This document shows positions 22,740 to 34,552 of a stretch of 64,000 nt of DNA, in pieces. The translations under genes were made by a program, and so were the position numbers. The DNA is from Cavia porcellus. Its lineage: Eukaryota; Chordata; Mammalia; Rodentia; Caviidae. Numbering within the stretch: position 1 is the first letter of the stretch; every line of letters begins with the position of its first letter. The notes beneath the pieces were generated by a model that did no database searches, was not told the DNA's origin, and saw only the letters and a list, made by a program, of their open reading frames with translations. The stretch spans positions 20,896,101 through 20,960,100 of the forward strand of contig NW_026947491.1 of NCBI RefSeq assembly GCF_034190915.1, given 5' to 3'.

Positions 22740-25700
22740 CCCTGTAGGGAGTTCACCAAGCAGAGATCGATTGGTCCGTGGAGAATCAGGCAGGGTTCCA
22801 GGAGCAGGTGCAGAGAAGAAATCAAAGGAGGGAGGGCTTCCTGGACCATCTGGGGTTCCTTTCTCTGTTAACCTCTTAGGTCCTGAGCTGACCCACAGTG
22901 AAGTACCCAAGTTCAAGGAAAAATTCTCTGTAAAATGTAATTGCATGAGTATATAAGAAGCACTAGTTTTTTTCCCATTTTACGTATATGAATTTTACTT
23001 ATAGGTAAACAATACTTGAACCCATCTGAAATTAAATAGTGCATTTTGTGAAGTAAATTTTCTATTCAGTGTCATATCCTCATCATCTAAAAATGGATTT
23101 GCTGGTTTAGTTTGCGTGATGAGGAACTGTATTATGCAGTAATAAATGATTCAGATTAGGAAATTAAATCCTTCCCATCCCTCTCCATGAGGTCTGAGAA
23201 CACATAGCTCCCTCCTCTCCTTACTCATCTCAGGAGATCTTGTCCCCAGGCTCAGCCCCAGCACTGTCAGGAGTCCTGAGCTAAGGGAAGGAGAAAAAGA
23301 AACTGCCTTGCTGGACCCAGGGCAGTGTCTATGGACCTTGATGTGCTGTTTCAAGACATGCAGACTGAGCAGGGCTTTGTCCTGTGACTTTCTTTTGCAC
23401 CAAACAAATTAAAAAATTTATAAAATACAGAAAATCTATTCTGTATTTTATCTCCATTTCTCTCTTCTCTCTCTCTCTCTCAAACATCTTTCTTTTTCTT
23501 GTTTTTTTTTTCTTAGTTTTCATTTTGAAGGAGGAAGAGAGAACAATAAAGTGAAACAAAATCAAACAGTGATAGGACAGTAGAAAACTCAACAGCGTTG
23601 CTATTGCATAATATCATCGTCTAATTAGTTGCTCAAGCTCCTGGCCCTAGGCTTGCAAAATCAATCAAACAATGTAAAGTCAGTTTACTGCCTTACTTTA
23701 GTTAGTAACATCTCAGCCTGCGCTGTGTCCCACTGCTTATGTGTGTGTTACTGGGGGACAGGAAGGGGAGGCTGCATGGATTTCTTGCTGCTTTTCCCCA
23801 GCTGACAAGGCCTCTCTGGTCTGTGCAGTGAGGGGATTGCATCCTGCTTTTTTCCTCACCCTTCTGGGCCATTGCCTGGCTCTCTTATTAGTGCTGGGTT
23901 CCTGAATTCTCTAGCTCCATGGGTTTTCACCCACAAGTCCGATCCTTTCCTTGTCCATGGGCACCACCTCTGTCCTCCTGCTCTCTCTCACGAGTTGCTG
24001 TAGTCCAGGGTCTGGACAGCAGAGGAGGGGCAATTCTTCCTCTGCTGATCACCCCTTCTACCTTCTCCTGAAAGTATCCTATCTTTCTTCCTCATCTCTC
24101 AGGTTTCAGTCTATCAGGAAACAGTGGAGAAAAGGTGAGGTGAAACCCTCCATTCTCATAGTATGCATTGCTTTTCCTAAATGGATTCCCATGATTTTTC
24201 CTTGATACATTTTATTTTATCTCACAGAATTCTATATTTAACAGTGACACATATATTGTCTAGCATCCTTACTGACATTCTTATGGTTAAGGACTGAAAA
24301 TTCATGTTCTTGTTGTGATGTCTCAGGGGCATCTGTTGTTTCCCTCCAAGAACGTAGACATCTTTGAGAATATGAACTTCCTTGAGGTGGAGTCTGATCC
24401 TCTTCACTGAACTTTCTGAATTACAACTTCCTGCAGATCCCTGATAATGTGAAATACCTTTTGTGTTTTCTTGTTTCATTATACTCTGTTATTCAGAGTT
24501 CAGTCATGATTGTGCAGATATCAATTTCAAATTGAGGCCTTAGAAACCCGGCTCAAGTAAGGGTTCAAATGTAGGATTAATTTTGTAAATTGTGTTTCAA
24601 AGAAAAATAGTGAATGGAATCAGGGGTAATGTGGAGCTCTGCATGTTCATCTCACCACACACCTCAGCTGAGCTTTATTCAGCAATACTGTCACTGCTCT
24701 ATGTCACTGTGTCTTCACATGCCTGGCCTGCCAGTTATGAAGAGCATCATTTCTTCCAGATGTGTTGCACATAGTTCATTTCCCGCCTTTAGTTTATACT
24801 ATCTTCTTATCATGGAGGGGAAAATCCATCAGTGAACCATCCTCACTTCCTAAGTGTGAAATCCACCACCATCTTTGCCCTTGGTTTTCGACTTCCTCCT
24901 CACTGATACTTTCCAGGTACTTTCCTCTTCTTCATTTCTCAGTGTCTGTTAATTGATGGATCTTCCCACCAGACCTGTAACATGATGTAGAGTACAGGCA
25001 ATGATTGTCAATAATAAAACCCACAAAGGAAACATGCACTTTCCTAACCTTAGTAACTAAATTCTCACTGACCTTCCAAGGCTTGAGCAGAGCCTGTGAA
25101 ATCTTCTCCACTGCAAGACCTTGTGCATAACTGAACCTTTATTTTTCTCTGTGTGTAATACCTCTGAGTCTTCCTACAAATCTATCAAAGTAGTGTAATT
25201 CAGACCAGAGATCAGAACTGTGAATGCGGGAGTAACTCTACAAGTGACCTCAGAATGGTGAGATGAGGCATCTGGGTCCAACGATCAGAACCAGTGTCCA
25301 CCCAGAGAGTAACAGTCTCTCCTAATTCTTGATGTCAGGGTCAATGCTCTCCTGCTTGGACTCGGAACAGCTCCAACTGCCTGTCCAGAATCAGGAATGA
25401 GGGTCCAAGTACAATCAGTTCATCTATTTCTCCTTACTACTGTGAACTCGATTGCTACCTGCATTGAGACCACTTGACTATGAGTAGATTTGAGGAGGGA
25501 GAGAAAAACGGTAAAAAAGCACATTTTGTTATCTAACTAACTATGATCAGTGCAATCATTATATTCTGCAAATAGGCACTAATGAAAAAATCTGAAAAAA
25601 AATAATTGTGAACAAAGTGCACTATGCTACATTGAAGTCTTTATCCAGGAAATAACAATGAGAAATGAGAATTTCAGAGGACATGGATACAGACTAGTCA

Positions 25701-27090
25701 ATTCATTGAAAGGATGGTGCACTGAAGGGCAGGTAAACATCCCAGGCACAAGTCTGACACCGTAGCACAGCAGACCAAGTGTCTTATGGATGACAAGTGA
25801 GGGTTACATGGGGATTTTCCACTTCAAAACCATACAAATAGTACTAATGGAAGTGGTGACAATTTTGGACACTTGTGTCTCCCTGCAGAAGAGGTCACAA
25901 ATATAGTGACCCCTGCATCCAGCATCTGTGCCTCTTCACAATGGAGGTCTAAATGTGCAGTCCCCATGCTCAGAATCTCCCAGTGAAGCGAGATGGAGCT
26001 AGGCTCTGCTCTCCATCATGACTCACTCAGGAATCCTCAGCCCCACTTTCCTGACTCAGAGATGAATTGATAAGGACGTGAACGCACATGGAAATTCTTT
26101 AAGGAGATCTAATTAATTACATTAGTAGATTACATTTGTTTGTGGTGATCTTAGAAAATCTGTAAAGCATTTGCTATGGAACTGAGTGGCAATAAATCAT
26201 GAGAGTTCTTGCTGCACTGCACTGGAAAACATTACACTGAATCCAAAATGCACCAATAGTGATCAAGAACTGCACACTTCTGGCTGAATAAAAACTTGAA
26301 AAGAGATAATTTTTAGTTTTAGGGACATTGTCATCATGAGAACAGTGTTTATAATGTATAATTGTTCACAAAGAACAACTGTAATTAGGTAAGCATTTAG
26401 AATTTACGAATCACCTCTAGGAAACAAGAGGACAAGGGGAACCTAGAAAGGAAAGGATACCTAGCACCTACACAAGGTCAGAGGGAGAGGGACACTTAGC
26501 ACAGACACCCTCCTTCCCTCCCCCAGTGAGGCTTCTCTGTGAGGGGGCACAGGACACGCATTCTCATCTCCATTCACTGAGGCCTTTGTTCTGTGGGACC
26601 TGGATCACAGGACGTTTCAGACCAGGAAGCAGGAGGACCTTTCCTGACAACGTTAATGGTGGTGAAGTGAGCTCTCCAGGAGCACGGATGGCAGCAGAGG
26701 TGAAAGATCGGGAGCGGAAGAGGGAGCTATGCTCCTCTTCATCCTGTGGAAGCAGCACCAGAGCCTGGGTAATAAGGCAGAGTCATGCTGGGAACAAGAA
26801 GGGAGCAAGACTGGAGGAAGCTGGGTGGGGTCAGGAAGGAAGGTTCATGGCTCTGCTTCCTCCACTCCAGGGAAGACAGCTTCCTGCCTATCACAGACAC
26901 AGACACTACAGGAGTGCAGGTTAGGAGATTCCTCTCTGAAGCAGGAGGACCAGAGAAACCCTGGCCTGTGCCTCACCATCATAATGGAAAAGGGCCTCCC
27001 TCATGTAGATTTGTCTCCCAAATCAAAACTCAAATTCCACTCCTGGGTTGATGGAGCTGACAGCTCCTTCCTCAGACACCTCTATGATCT
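22740..27090. other. D block 1 spacer (no gene)
   Basis: This long gene-free stretch aligns almost throughout with 53,448-57,990, for example 'ctccatga(g)ggtct.agaacaca', 'ttctgta...aactt' and the 'gctcctggccc(t/c)aggcttgc' stretch. About 250 bases present in block 2 (54,932-55,190) are missing here near 24,260. ORFs such as 26,526-26,924 and 26,729-27,208 lie in the conserved V 5' flank and are not kept in block 2. Confidence 0.7.
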
Positions 27091-27125
27091 CTGCAGATGG
27101 GAAAGGCTTGTTCTAGATACTGATA

Positions 27126-27554
27126 ATGCTGAGTCTTCTTCTGTGCCTCGTGACAGGTCCCCATGGTTAGTGTCCTCAATGTCAGATATGAATTCATGGG
27201 GGGATTAGTAAAGCAGTTGGCTGATAGGAATTTTACGCTTGTTTCCAGGTATCCTCTCACAGGTCCTGCTGCAGGAGTCAGGGCCTGACCTGGTAGCCAT
27301 CAAGGATCCACTCCATCACCTGCATAGTCTCTAGATTCTCCATCACAACCTACAGTCATGAGTGGAGCTGGATCTGGAAGTTTGCAGGAAAGAGCCTGGA
27401 GTGGATGTGGCACACATATTCTAGTAGTAGCAGTAACTGCAGACCTTCCCTCAAGAGTTGCATCTCCATCTCTAGAAACACAAAGAAGAACCACTTCTCC
27501 CTGCAGCTGAACTCTGTCAGTGAGGAAGACACAGGTACCTGTTACTGTGCAAGA
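27126..27554 (+). pseudogene. IGHV clan II pseudogene in D block 1
   Basis: The usual leader start is lost. The first in-frame ATG (27126) would give a shorter leader exon 27126-27165 ([13 protein letters not shown], donor GTTAGT). The acceptor TTTCCAG ends at 27248 and the V region starts at 27260 (CAG GTC CTG CTG CAG GAG). FR1 is damaged after 'gacctggtagcc', with bases rearranged around 27,295-27,310 so the frame is broken. FR2 reads W-I-W-K-F-A-G-K-S-L-E-W. The end is C-Y-C-A-R-like. There is no octamer at the usual distance. Confidence 0.83.
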
Positions 27555-27593
27555 CAAAGTGGTTTGATGCATGTGTGAGCCCAGGAATAAACC
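27555..27593 (+). other. RSS of the V at 27126
   Basis: Heptamer CAAAGTG (third base changed), 23-base spacer, nonamer GAATAAACC (27585-27593). The change in the CAC core should strongly weaken cutting. Confidence 0.75.
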
Positions 27594-28620
27594 TCTATAT
27601 AGGGAAACTCAGGACCAGCAAGGGGCACGCAGAACACATTGATGTAAGGAACCCAGCAAATGAGGAGAAACAGTTGAAAAGATTTTCTCTCCATTTGACT
27701 CTCATGCCCATCAGTGGCCACTGGCACAGAGCTTCCAAGGATCTACTATATCTCTAGTCAGGTGATGTAATGCTTACATGGAGTGAGGTTTCTTTCTTTT
27801 GTCTTTTCTGTGTCTATATTGCAATTTGTTTCACAGTAATTTTTTAAAGGAGGCCATTGATTACAAGTCAACTGACTTCACTTTCCTCAGTTTTTTTAAA
27901 GCTGTTTGTTTTGCTGTCCAATTATTTTCTTAGGAAAGTTTAATGCTTGATAAAATGAAACAAGTGTTTTACCGTAAATACCTTCTAACTAGTAAAATAG
28001 TGTGTTGTTAATATATACAATTTCAAAACAAAAATTCCACTTCCAATGAAAGTGTTGTTGAACATTACGTCTGTCCTTAAGCTGTAAGAAATTTTCTAGA
28101 TGGTCAGTGTTTTCTTTGACTTGGAAATAAGTCAGACAATGAAAAACTAGAATTGAAAATTCAGTGAGCTGAGAATCATGAAAATGCTGGCAGAAGCTCA
28201 GTCATGTGGAACCTGGGAGCTATAGCAGCTGTAAGAGTTCAACAAACAGCATGAAACCTTGTGACTGTTTAAACATCAGTCTGCCAGGACAGTTTTGTAG
28301 GTTTCCAGTAGGTCTATTAATAATAAAAAGCTAAAACAATAGTAACAACAATAATAATATAAAGCTCTCCTCTGTTGTGTTAGAACCCAGTAAGTGACTC
28401 ATAAAGCACTTTTCAGCAGCTCGTTGAATCCAATCCAATCAGTGGTTAAAGCTGCATGGAATTCATTATCTGCCATATCACTTTCCACTCCTTTTTGAGG
28501 GTAGGAAATAAGAGGAGAGGTTTCACACTGGATCGATGCATCCCTGGTATCCTTCACGCAGGGAATCACTAGAAGGTGAGAACCATCTCCACCTATAGCA
28601 CTGAGCAAAAACCAATGGTG
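27594..28620. other. D block 1, 3' part (no gene)
   Basis: It aligns with 58,470-59,370. The last clearly shared piece is 'atcactagaaggtgagaacc' near 28,565-28,585. No gene is visible. Confidence 0.65.
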
Positions 28621-28899
28621 CCGTGCATCAAAGCACTCGTAGAGCAGTTATTTTCAAATATATGGACAATAAAAAGGAGTATTACTAATACAAAAGTATA
28701 GTGGCTTTCTTAATATGGGATGTGATGTCAGAACTGATTGAGCTTATCTGACTGTCTCAGAATCCCCTCCTTCCCATGTCTCCTAAGAATGTCTCCACAC
28801 TCACCAGTGTGCACTGTTGTGCCATGGTCTGTCAGGAATTGAGACAGGAGACCATGGTATGCAAGGGAAACAGACCCATGCACATATGTGCAATTTATT

Positions 28900-29320
28900 T
28901 TTTACATTATCTAAGACAGTAGTTGACATTATTTAAATAAACAATGCAACAATATCTGGTGCAATGACCATTAACAAGATGAATAATAGCAAGTGTTGTA
29001 AAGTGTGTTGAAGAAATGGAGCCCTAGTGTATTGTTGGTGAGAATGTAAATTATTGCAGACAAAACAATATTTATATTATCTGTAGGGAGTTTCCTCAGG
29101 AAACTCCAGATGGAAGTACTATGCGACACATCTGTGTAAGTATCTTTCCTGTAACTAGGTCTAAACATAAAAGTACAAAAATGGATAATTCCTGAACTTA
29201 ATCTGACACACATGAACCAAAAAGCAAGGAAAATATAACAATATTGATTAAGGATGATGAACCCAAAATTAAAGGACACTCTCCAAAGGAATAACCAGAA
29301 TGTGATAAAGTAAGTACTGA
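28900..29320 (+). mobile_element. L1 LINE 3'-region fragment
   Basis: 'gaagaaatggagccctagtgt' then 'ttggtgagaatgtaaa', 'ggagtttcctcaggaaactcc' and 'atggaagtactatg' are in the order of the well-known L1 ORF2 end/3' region on the + strand. It is too short and decayed to code. Confidence 0.55.
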
Positions 29321-31350
29321 ATTTTGTCAAATAAATAAAGAAGTAATTTCATTTATTATCCATATATTCCTAAACATTTGATTCTTAAATCATTCAGGTA
29401 TGTATATATACGTATTGTTTAATAGATAAATGTTTACATTTGCTTTCTTAAGCATATTTATAGATGAATTGAAAAAATATCATTTCCACATTCATTTTAT
29501 GAAGCTCTGATCCGGCTAAAAAAAGGAAGAAGTACGAAAGGATGCTAAGCGACATAGATGCAAACTTCCTCAAAACTTCATTCTACAACAGAAATTTTAC
29601 AAAATAATTAAATACAGTGAATCCTGACATGCTGCCACATATGGGATCCTCTCACAGAATAAAAAGAGAACTTTCTTTGCCTTTAATGATCACAACTCTG
29701 TTTTACTTTTGGATCTTATTTAATGTTTTGGTTTCTCACACTAGAGAGACTCTATGATGTTTATATATGTGAGTATGATGAATTTCATTCATGAGTATGT
29801 TCTCAAGTTGCAAAATAAAGTAAATGAAAAACAAAAAGGAGTTCACTCTGGGTAAATAATTAAACATTTTAAAACAACACAGAAATTACATAACAAAAAT
29901 ATAGATTCTTATCAAATAATGCAGAATAAAACATGATTAAGTCCAACAACTATAAGTGATAAAATCTCTCAAGGAGATTTCTGTGAAAAAATATACTATT
30001 AATTATACTGAACCAAAAATCAGGTAACACTGTATTTAATGGACGAAAGGGAATCATTTCTTTCTGTAAAATGAAAAACAGGAAAGGATTATCTATTCCA
30101 TGACTTCTTTTAAAAGTTCTCCTGGAAGTTCTCATCTGAAAAGTAAAGAATCTATTCCATGACTTCTTTTAAAAGTTCTCCTGGAAGTTCTCATCTGAAA
30201 AGTAAAGAAACAAATAGTAACTTTACACATACACATTAGCGCCTACTTCACTTCTCTTCCCTGTGACATCTCAGGAAAAAAACACACAAGATCTCTTATA
30301 ATGAAATGTAAAATTCTGCTATTGCAGATGAAGAGTTTTAGTTTGCCAAGTAACATGCTACAAAGGAAAAGAGAGCTGTAAAGAATTATACATATAGGCC
30401 ATTCGGTGAAGGGGTGTGCAGTAGAGAGAAGGCCACACCAGGAAGCAAGTCGACTCTGGGAACCAGTGCCATTTATGGGCTGCCGCCGGACTAGAACAGC
30501 CAGACTGCAGCCCTTCCAGTGCACGGGCTGGCAAACAAGAAGCACCAAATCCCCCCCACCTTCACTGTAAGTGACCATCTGATCTGGAGAAACACAGGCT
30601 GTGATGATAACTATGGAGGTGAAATGCTGTTGGATTCTTGCGATGTTTGATGTTTCACTAACATTGCAGGTCTAGAACCAGTGGTCTGATCATAGGTTCA
30701 GACGATTGCAGTATGCGGTGTGACATCTAGGGGGGATCTTTTTCTGAGGGTTGTAGCCATTGTTGATTCCCTATGGTCTTGCTTTTAGGTCCTGTAACAT
30801 TTCCATTGTTTTGTTGGGTTGTGTTTTATTCTCTTTTGTTTTGATTATGTCAAATCCAATGGTAGGAGCAGCTATTTCAAATACAGCAAGATATATTATG
30901 GTAGCAACTTTGGATTTACTATTGGCTTGCTTTGAAATCCTTTATTGCATTCATTGTTTTGTTTTGATTGTTTCTATTCTATTCTGTTCTGTTTAATTTT
31001 CACTATGTCAGAAGTTATCTGCTCCTATTTTAAGACATCAAAGGCATTATGGTAACTATTGGTCATTTTGTCATGGTTGTATCTTTATACTGGCATGTTT
31101 TGACTGGTTTTATTCTGCTTTGTCGTTTTTAAAATAAAATTTTCTTATTTTTATAAAAACCATTCACATTATGAAACTGGATTCAAGCTTTGCATTCACA
31201 CATGACATAAATGTATGTCCAGAAATTTTAAAGAATGTACCATAAATGTTAAAACTCAAAAGAAATTCAGGAAAAATAAATAACATATAATCAAACTTCA
31301 AAAAACAACACTTCTGGATGCCTTTAGTGAAGTTTTTGATATCAATTATA
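29320..31350. other. Unique AT-rich spacer between D block 1 and A unit 3
   Basis: No gene is visible. It contains an exact tandem duplication (30,092-30,209), a more GC-rich patch near 30,400-30,560, and T-rich sequence at 30,780-31,150 with a repeated 'ttgttttgattgtttctattctattctg' look. The origin is unknown. Confidence 0.5.
30092..30209. repeat. Perfect 59-base tandem duplication
   Basis: Copy 1 is 30092-30150 and copy 2 is 30151-30209. Both begin 'tctattccatgacttc' and end 'aaaagtaaagaa'. I see no difference between them. Confidence 0.95.
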
Positions 31351-31356
31351 GGAAAG

Positions 31357-31510
31357 TTAAGCTTAGCATGATAGTGCAAGCCAGAAATCCCAACACTCAA
31401 GAGGTCAAGTCAGGAAGATTGCTACAAGTTGGAGACCAGCTTGACCTACAAAGTGAGTTTTAGGCCAGTCTGCACTGCCTAGGGAGACCTTGCCTCAAAA
31501 TGATGAAAAG
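31357..31510 (+). mobile_element. B1 SINE (7SL-derived)
   Basis: It shows the B1 order: 'gcatgatagtgcaagcca', 'atcccaacactcaagaggtcaagtcaggaagattgc', 'gagaccagcttgacctacaaagtgag', then a second half-like piece 'gagaccttgcctcaaaa'. This is strong evidence for a rodent genome. Confidence 0.75.
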
Positions 31511-31739
31511 TAAGAGAATTAAATTGCAATAGCTACACAAAATAAACTAGAAATCAATTTAACCAAAAAGATGACACATTGATGTAATGAAAAATATAAA
31601 ACATTAATAAAACAAATGAAAAAATACACAAAATTAAAAGGAGATGTTCCCTCTAATGTATGGAAACATAATATTGTCTTATGTGCACAACTAATATATC
31701 AACCAGGTTTCTATTCCTAAAAGAAATACAGTGATAAAT

Positions 31740-33960
31740 CACATTTAAAAGAGAGCAGGTTTGTTAGTCCAGGATTCGGTGGGCTTCATTCTGTTTTCAC
31801 ATTGTGTCATTTCCTTGGACCTGTGGCAGCACAGTGCATCACAGCTCAGTGCACCACAGTAATGGTGAAGACACGGTTACCCCATGCAGTTTGTCTGTGA
31901 AGCAAAGAGTGAGAAATACAGTGCTAGGTCCCATATATCTTCAAGGACATCCCCTTCATAACCTAAAACCCTTCCTGTATTTAGTGCATATGTCAGGTGG
32001 GGGGGCAGGGTGTGACCCATGTTTGCGCCTGTTGAAATAAAACAGAGGACTTGTTCCTCAGAGTCATTTGCTCTGGCCTAACCTCCTCCTCTACAGTGTG
32101 AATAGCATTCTATTTGGGATAAAGCAGTAAAATGGAAGCGTGGATGAATGGGCTAGATAAGCATTGCCACAGGATTTCAAGGCAAACCATTAAGGACAAA
32201 CGACAACAGGTGAAGCTTAGGGAAGGGGCGAATATGGAAGTCACAGCTACAGATCTCACACAGGGAACTCCATGGAGACCACAGAGGACCTGTGCAGTTA
32301 CACAAGCTCCAAAGTTTACACTTGAGCAAATGACTTCACCTTTCTCCCCACTAGCATATCCCATGCTCACAACTATGGACAAATGTCTGCCTCAATGGGG
32401 CACAAACACTGCTACTTGCTAAGAGGTAGGGAGGCTACCTCACCCTTTGTCTAAATCACCAAGGGAAATCACTAGAGATTTCCTATGGTGACACAGCACA
32501 TATCCTAGGTGGATTCTGCACAGAAGGACAGGGACATAATGTGCCTCACTGACAATGTCTTTTGTGCTCTGAACTGGATATGAAAATGACACTGTAAATA
32601 TTCTTCATGTGGTTCTGAAAGGAAACATCAGACACTTCCATGAAAACTACTTGGAATAAAGCAAGTTCTTACAACATTACTCTGGTTACAAATTATATGA
32701 CTCGTAATTCTGAGTGTCTTTTCCTCAAAACTATTCCATGTGATGACCATTGTTAGTTCTGAAGGCAAGGACTTCATTAAAAGGACCTTAACCCTCTCTC
32801 TTTGGAGAAGAATGTCCTTGTCAGGTTTGCCATGGATCCTGAAGCTGTTATGATTGGTGTATACTTGTTGAAGATCTGCAGTGGTACTAAATTTCTAGGA
32901 ATAATTGGAAGAATAAGGATGAGGCCCCAAAACATTCATGGGTACTGTGCACATGGCCAGAAAATGAAAGCCTGAGGAAAGAGAATCACAAGATCTAAAC
33001 TAAGGTAAGCTTGGACTTGAAGCCTATTTTCAAAAAACAAAAGAAAGAAATACATGTTTTTAATAAGGCATGGATTCACAGTTCTGTAATTCTGTCACTC
33101 AGGATGATGAAGCAGGCAAATTACCTGACATTTGCAGCCAACCTTTGCTACCCAGTGAGGTAAAGGGAAACCTTATGGCCTGCACTGTAAAGTGATTCTT
33201 GCCTTCAAAAACCAACCATCAAAAAGAATGTGGATAAAATATGATGAGCAAGAGTTCAGGTTGAATTCTAGAGGCATTATTATCATGGGCATGGCGTTCA
33301 TCATATATAATAATTCAAAAATAAAAATTATAATGTGATAAATGTTTTTAATTTGAGGAATAACTTCCAGAGAACAAGAGCAGAAGCTGAATCTGGGATG
33401 CGAATGAACACCAAGTAGATACATAGAGTCATGTTGGTGCAGGAAAACAAATGTATATGGCCTCCTTCTCTACCCAGAGGATTAGAAACTACTCTGTGAG
33501 ATAAGCACAGAACTCACAACCTTATTTCCAGTTTTTGCTGGCTCTGCTTATGTGAGACTTGGATCGCAGGATTTCTTAGAGGTACCTTAGGGGGTACCTC
33601 TCCTGACAACAGAAATGACAGTGAAGCACGCTCTCAAGAAACAGTAATGGAACGAAAGGAGTAAAACCTAGGAATCATAAAAGAATCTGTGCTCAATTTG
33701 GTCCTGAGAACTAGCACCACAGCCTGAAAGGGCAGAGAGTTAGACTGGGGTACAGAAAGGGAGAAGGACAAGGAGGAATCTATTCCTAGGGTCAGGAATA
33801 TGAGAACAACATTGCCCTGCTTCCTCCCCTCTTCTAAATTTGTCTTCTCACTTATCACAGAGTCAAATACAGGAGGAATTCAGAATAGGAGACTCTCAGT
33901 ATCACAAAAGGACCAGACAAAGACTAAGCTCAGTGTCTCCTTGATGTAGGAACTGTGCTC
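31740..33960. other. A unit 3, 5' flank
   Basis: From about 32,090 ('gaatagcattctatttggg') this aligns with 15,180-17,020 and 2,850-4,700. The 31,740-32,090 part is not shared and looks repeat-like. No gene is visible. A B1-like SINE lies at about 33,062-33,175, as in other units. Confidence 0.65.
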
Positions 33961-33965
33961 AGTAT

Positions 33966-33973
33966 ATGCAAAT
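33966..33973 (+). promoter_or_regulatory. IGHV promoter octamer ATGCAAAT
   Basis: An exact octamer lies 104 bases before the leader ATG at 34077. Confidence 0.9.
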
Positions 33974-34076
33974 ATCTGCTCCAAATTTAGATTCATAATC
34001 TGCTCACAGTTTGTGGAACTCACAGCTTCATTGTCACACAGGGCTGAGGTCTTTCAGGAAGGTAGAGCTTTACAAG

Positions 34077-34513
34077 ATGAGACTTTTGGGTCTTCTCCTG
34101 TGCCTTGCTTTGGGTCCCCATGGTGAGTGTCCTTAATACCAAACATGAGTCCAGGGAAACGTTACCAAATCATGTGGCTGATGGGATGGTTGCCATTGTT
34201 TCCAGGTGTCCTGTCCCAGATGCAGCTGCAGGAGTCAGGTCCTGCCCTGGTGAAGACCTTGAAGACCCGGTCCCTCACCTGCTCAGTCTCTGGATTCCCC
34301 TTCACAACCAGTAGTTATGCTTGGTGCTGGATCTGTCAGCCTCCAGGAAAGACCCTGGAGGTGATGGGAGCTATAGCCTACAATGGTGGCACTGGCTACA
34401 ACCCGTTCATTGAGAGCCGTATCTCCATCTCCGGAGACCCCAGCAAGAACCAGTTCTCTCTCCAGCTGAACTGTCACCAAGGAAGACACAGCCACGTATT
34501 ACTGTGCAACAGA
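34077..34513 (+). pseudogene. IGHV clan II pseudogene, nearly intact (2-base deletion in FR3)
   Basis: The leader exon 34077-34122 is open ([15 protein letters not shown]) with donor GTGAGT. The acceptor ends at 34205 and the mature start is 34217 ([12 protein letters not shown]). The reading frame is clean through CDR1, FR2 and FR3 up to F-S-L-Q-L-N. Two bases are then missing near 34,471-34,474 ('ctgaactgtcacc'), so the Y-Y-C end is out of frame. FR2 is odd: W-I-C-Q and L-E-V instead of W-I-R-Q and L-E-W. Except for this deletion it would be an ORF; a sequencing error there would change the call. Confidence 0.87.
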
Positions 34514-34552
34514 CACAGAGATTTGATGCAAGTGTGAGCCCTGACATAAACC
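34514..34552 (+). other. 23-RSS of the V at 34077, one heptamer change
   Basis: Heptamer CACAGAG (sixth base T to A), 23-base spacer, nonamer ACATAAACC (34544-34552). The CAC core is kept, so some activity is possible. Confidence 0.88.

Noticed and set aside
26526..27208. Overlapping open frames of 132 and 159 codons before the V at 27126
   Set aside because: They lie in the conserved V 5' flank, overlap the leader, and are broken in the paralogous stretch at 57,400-58,050.
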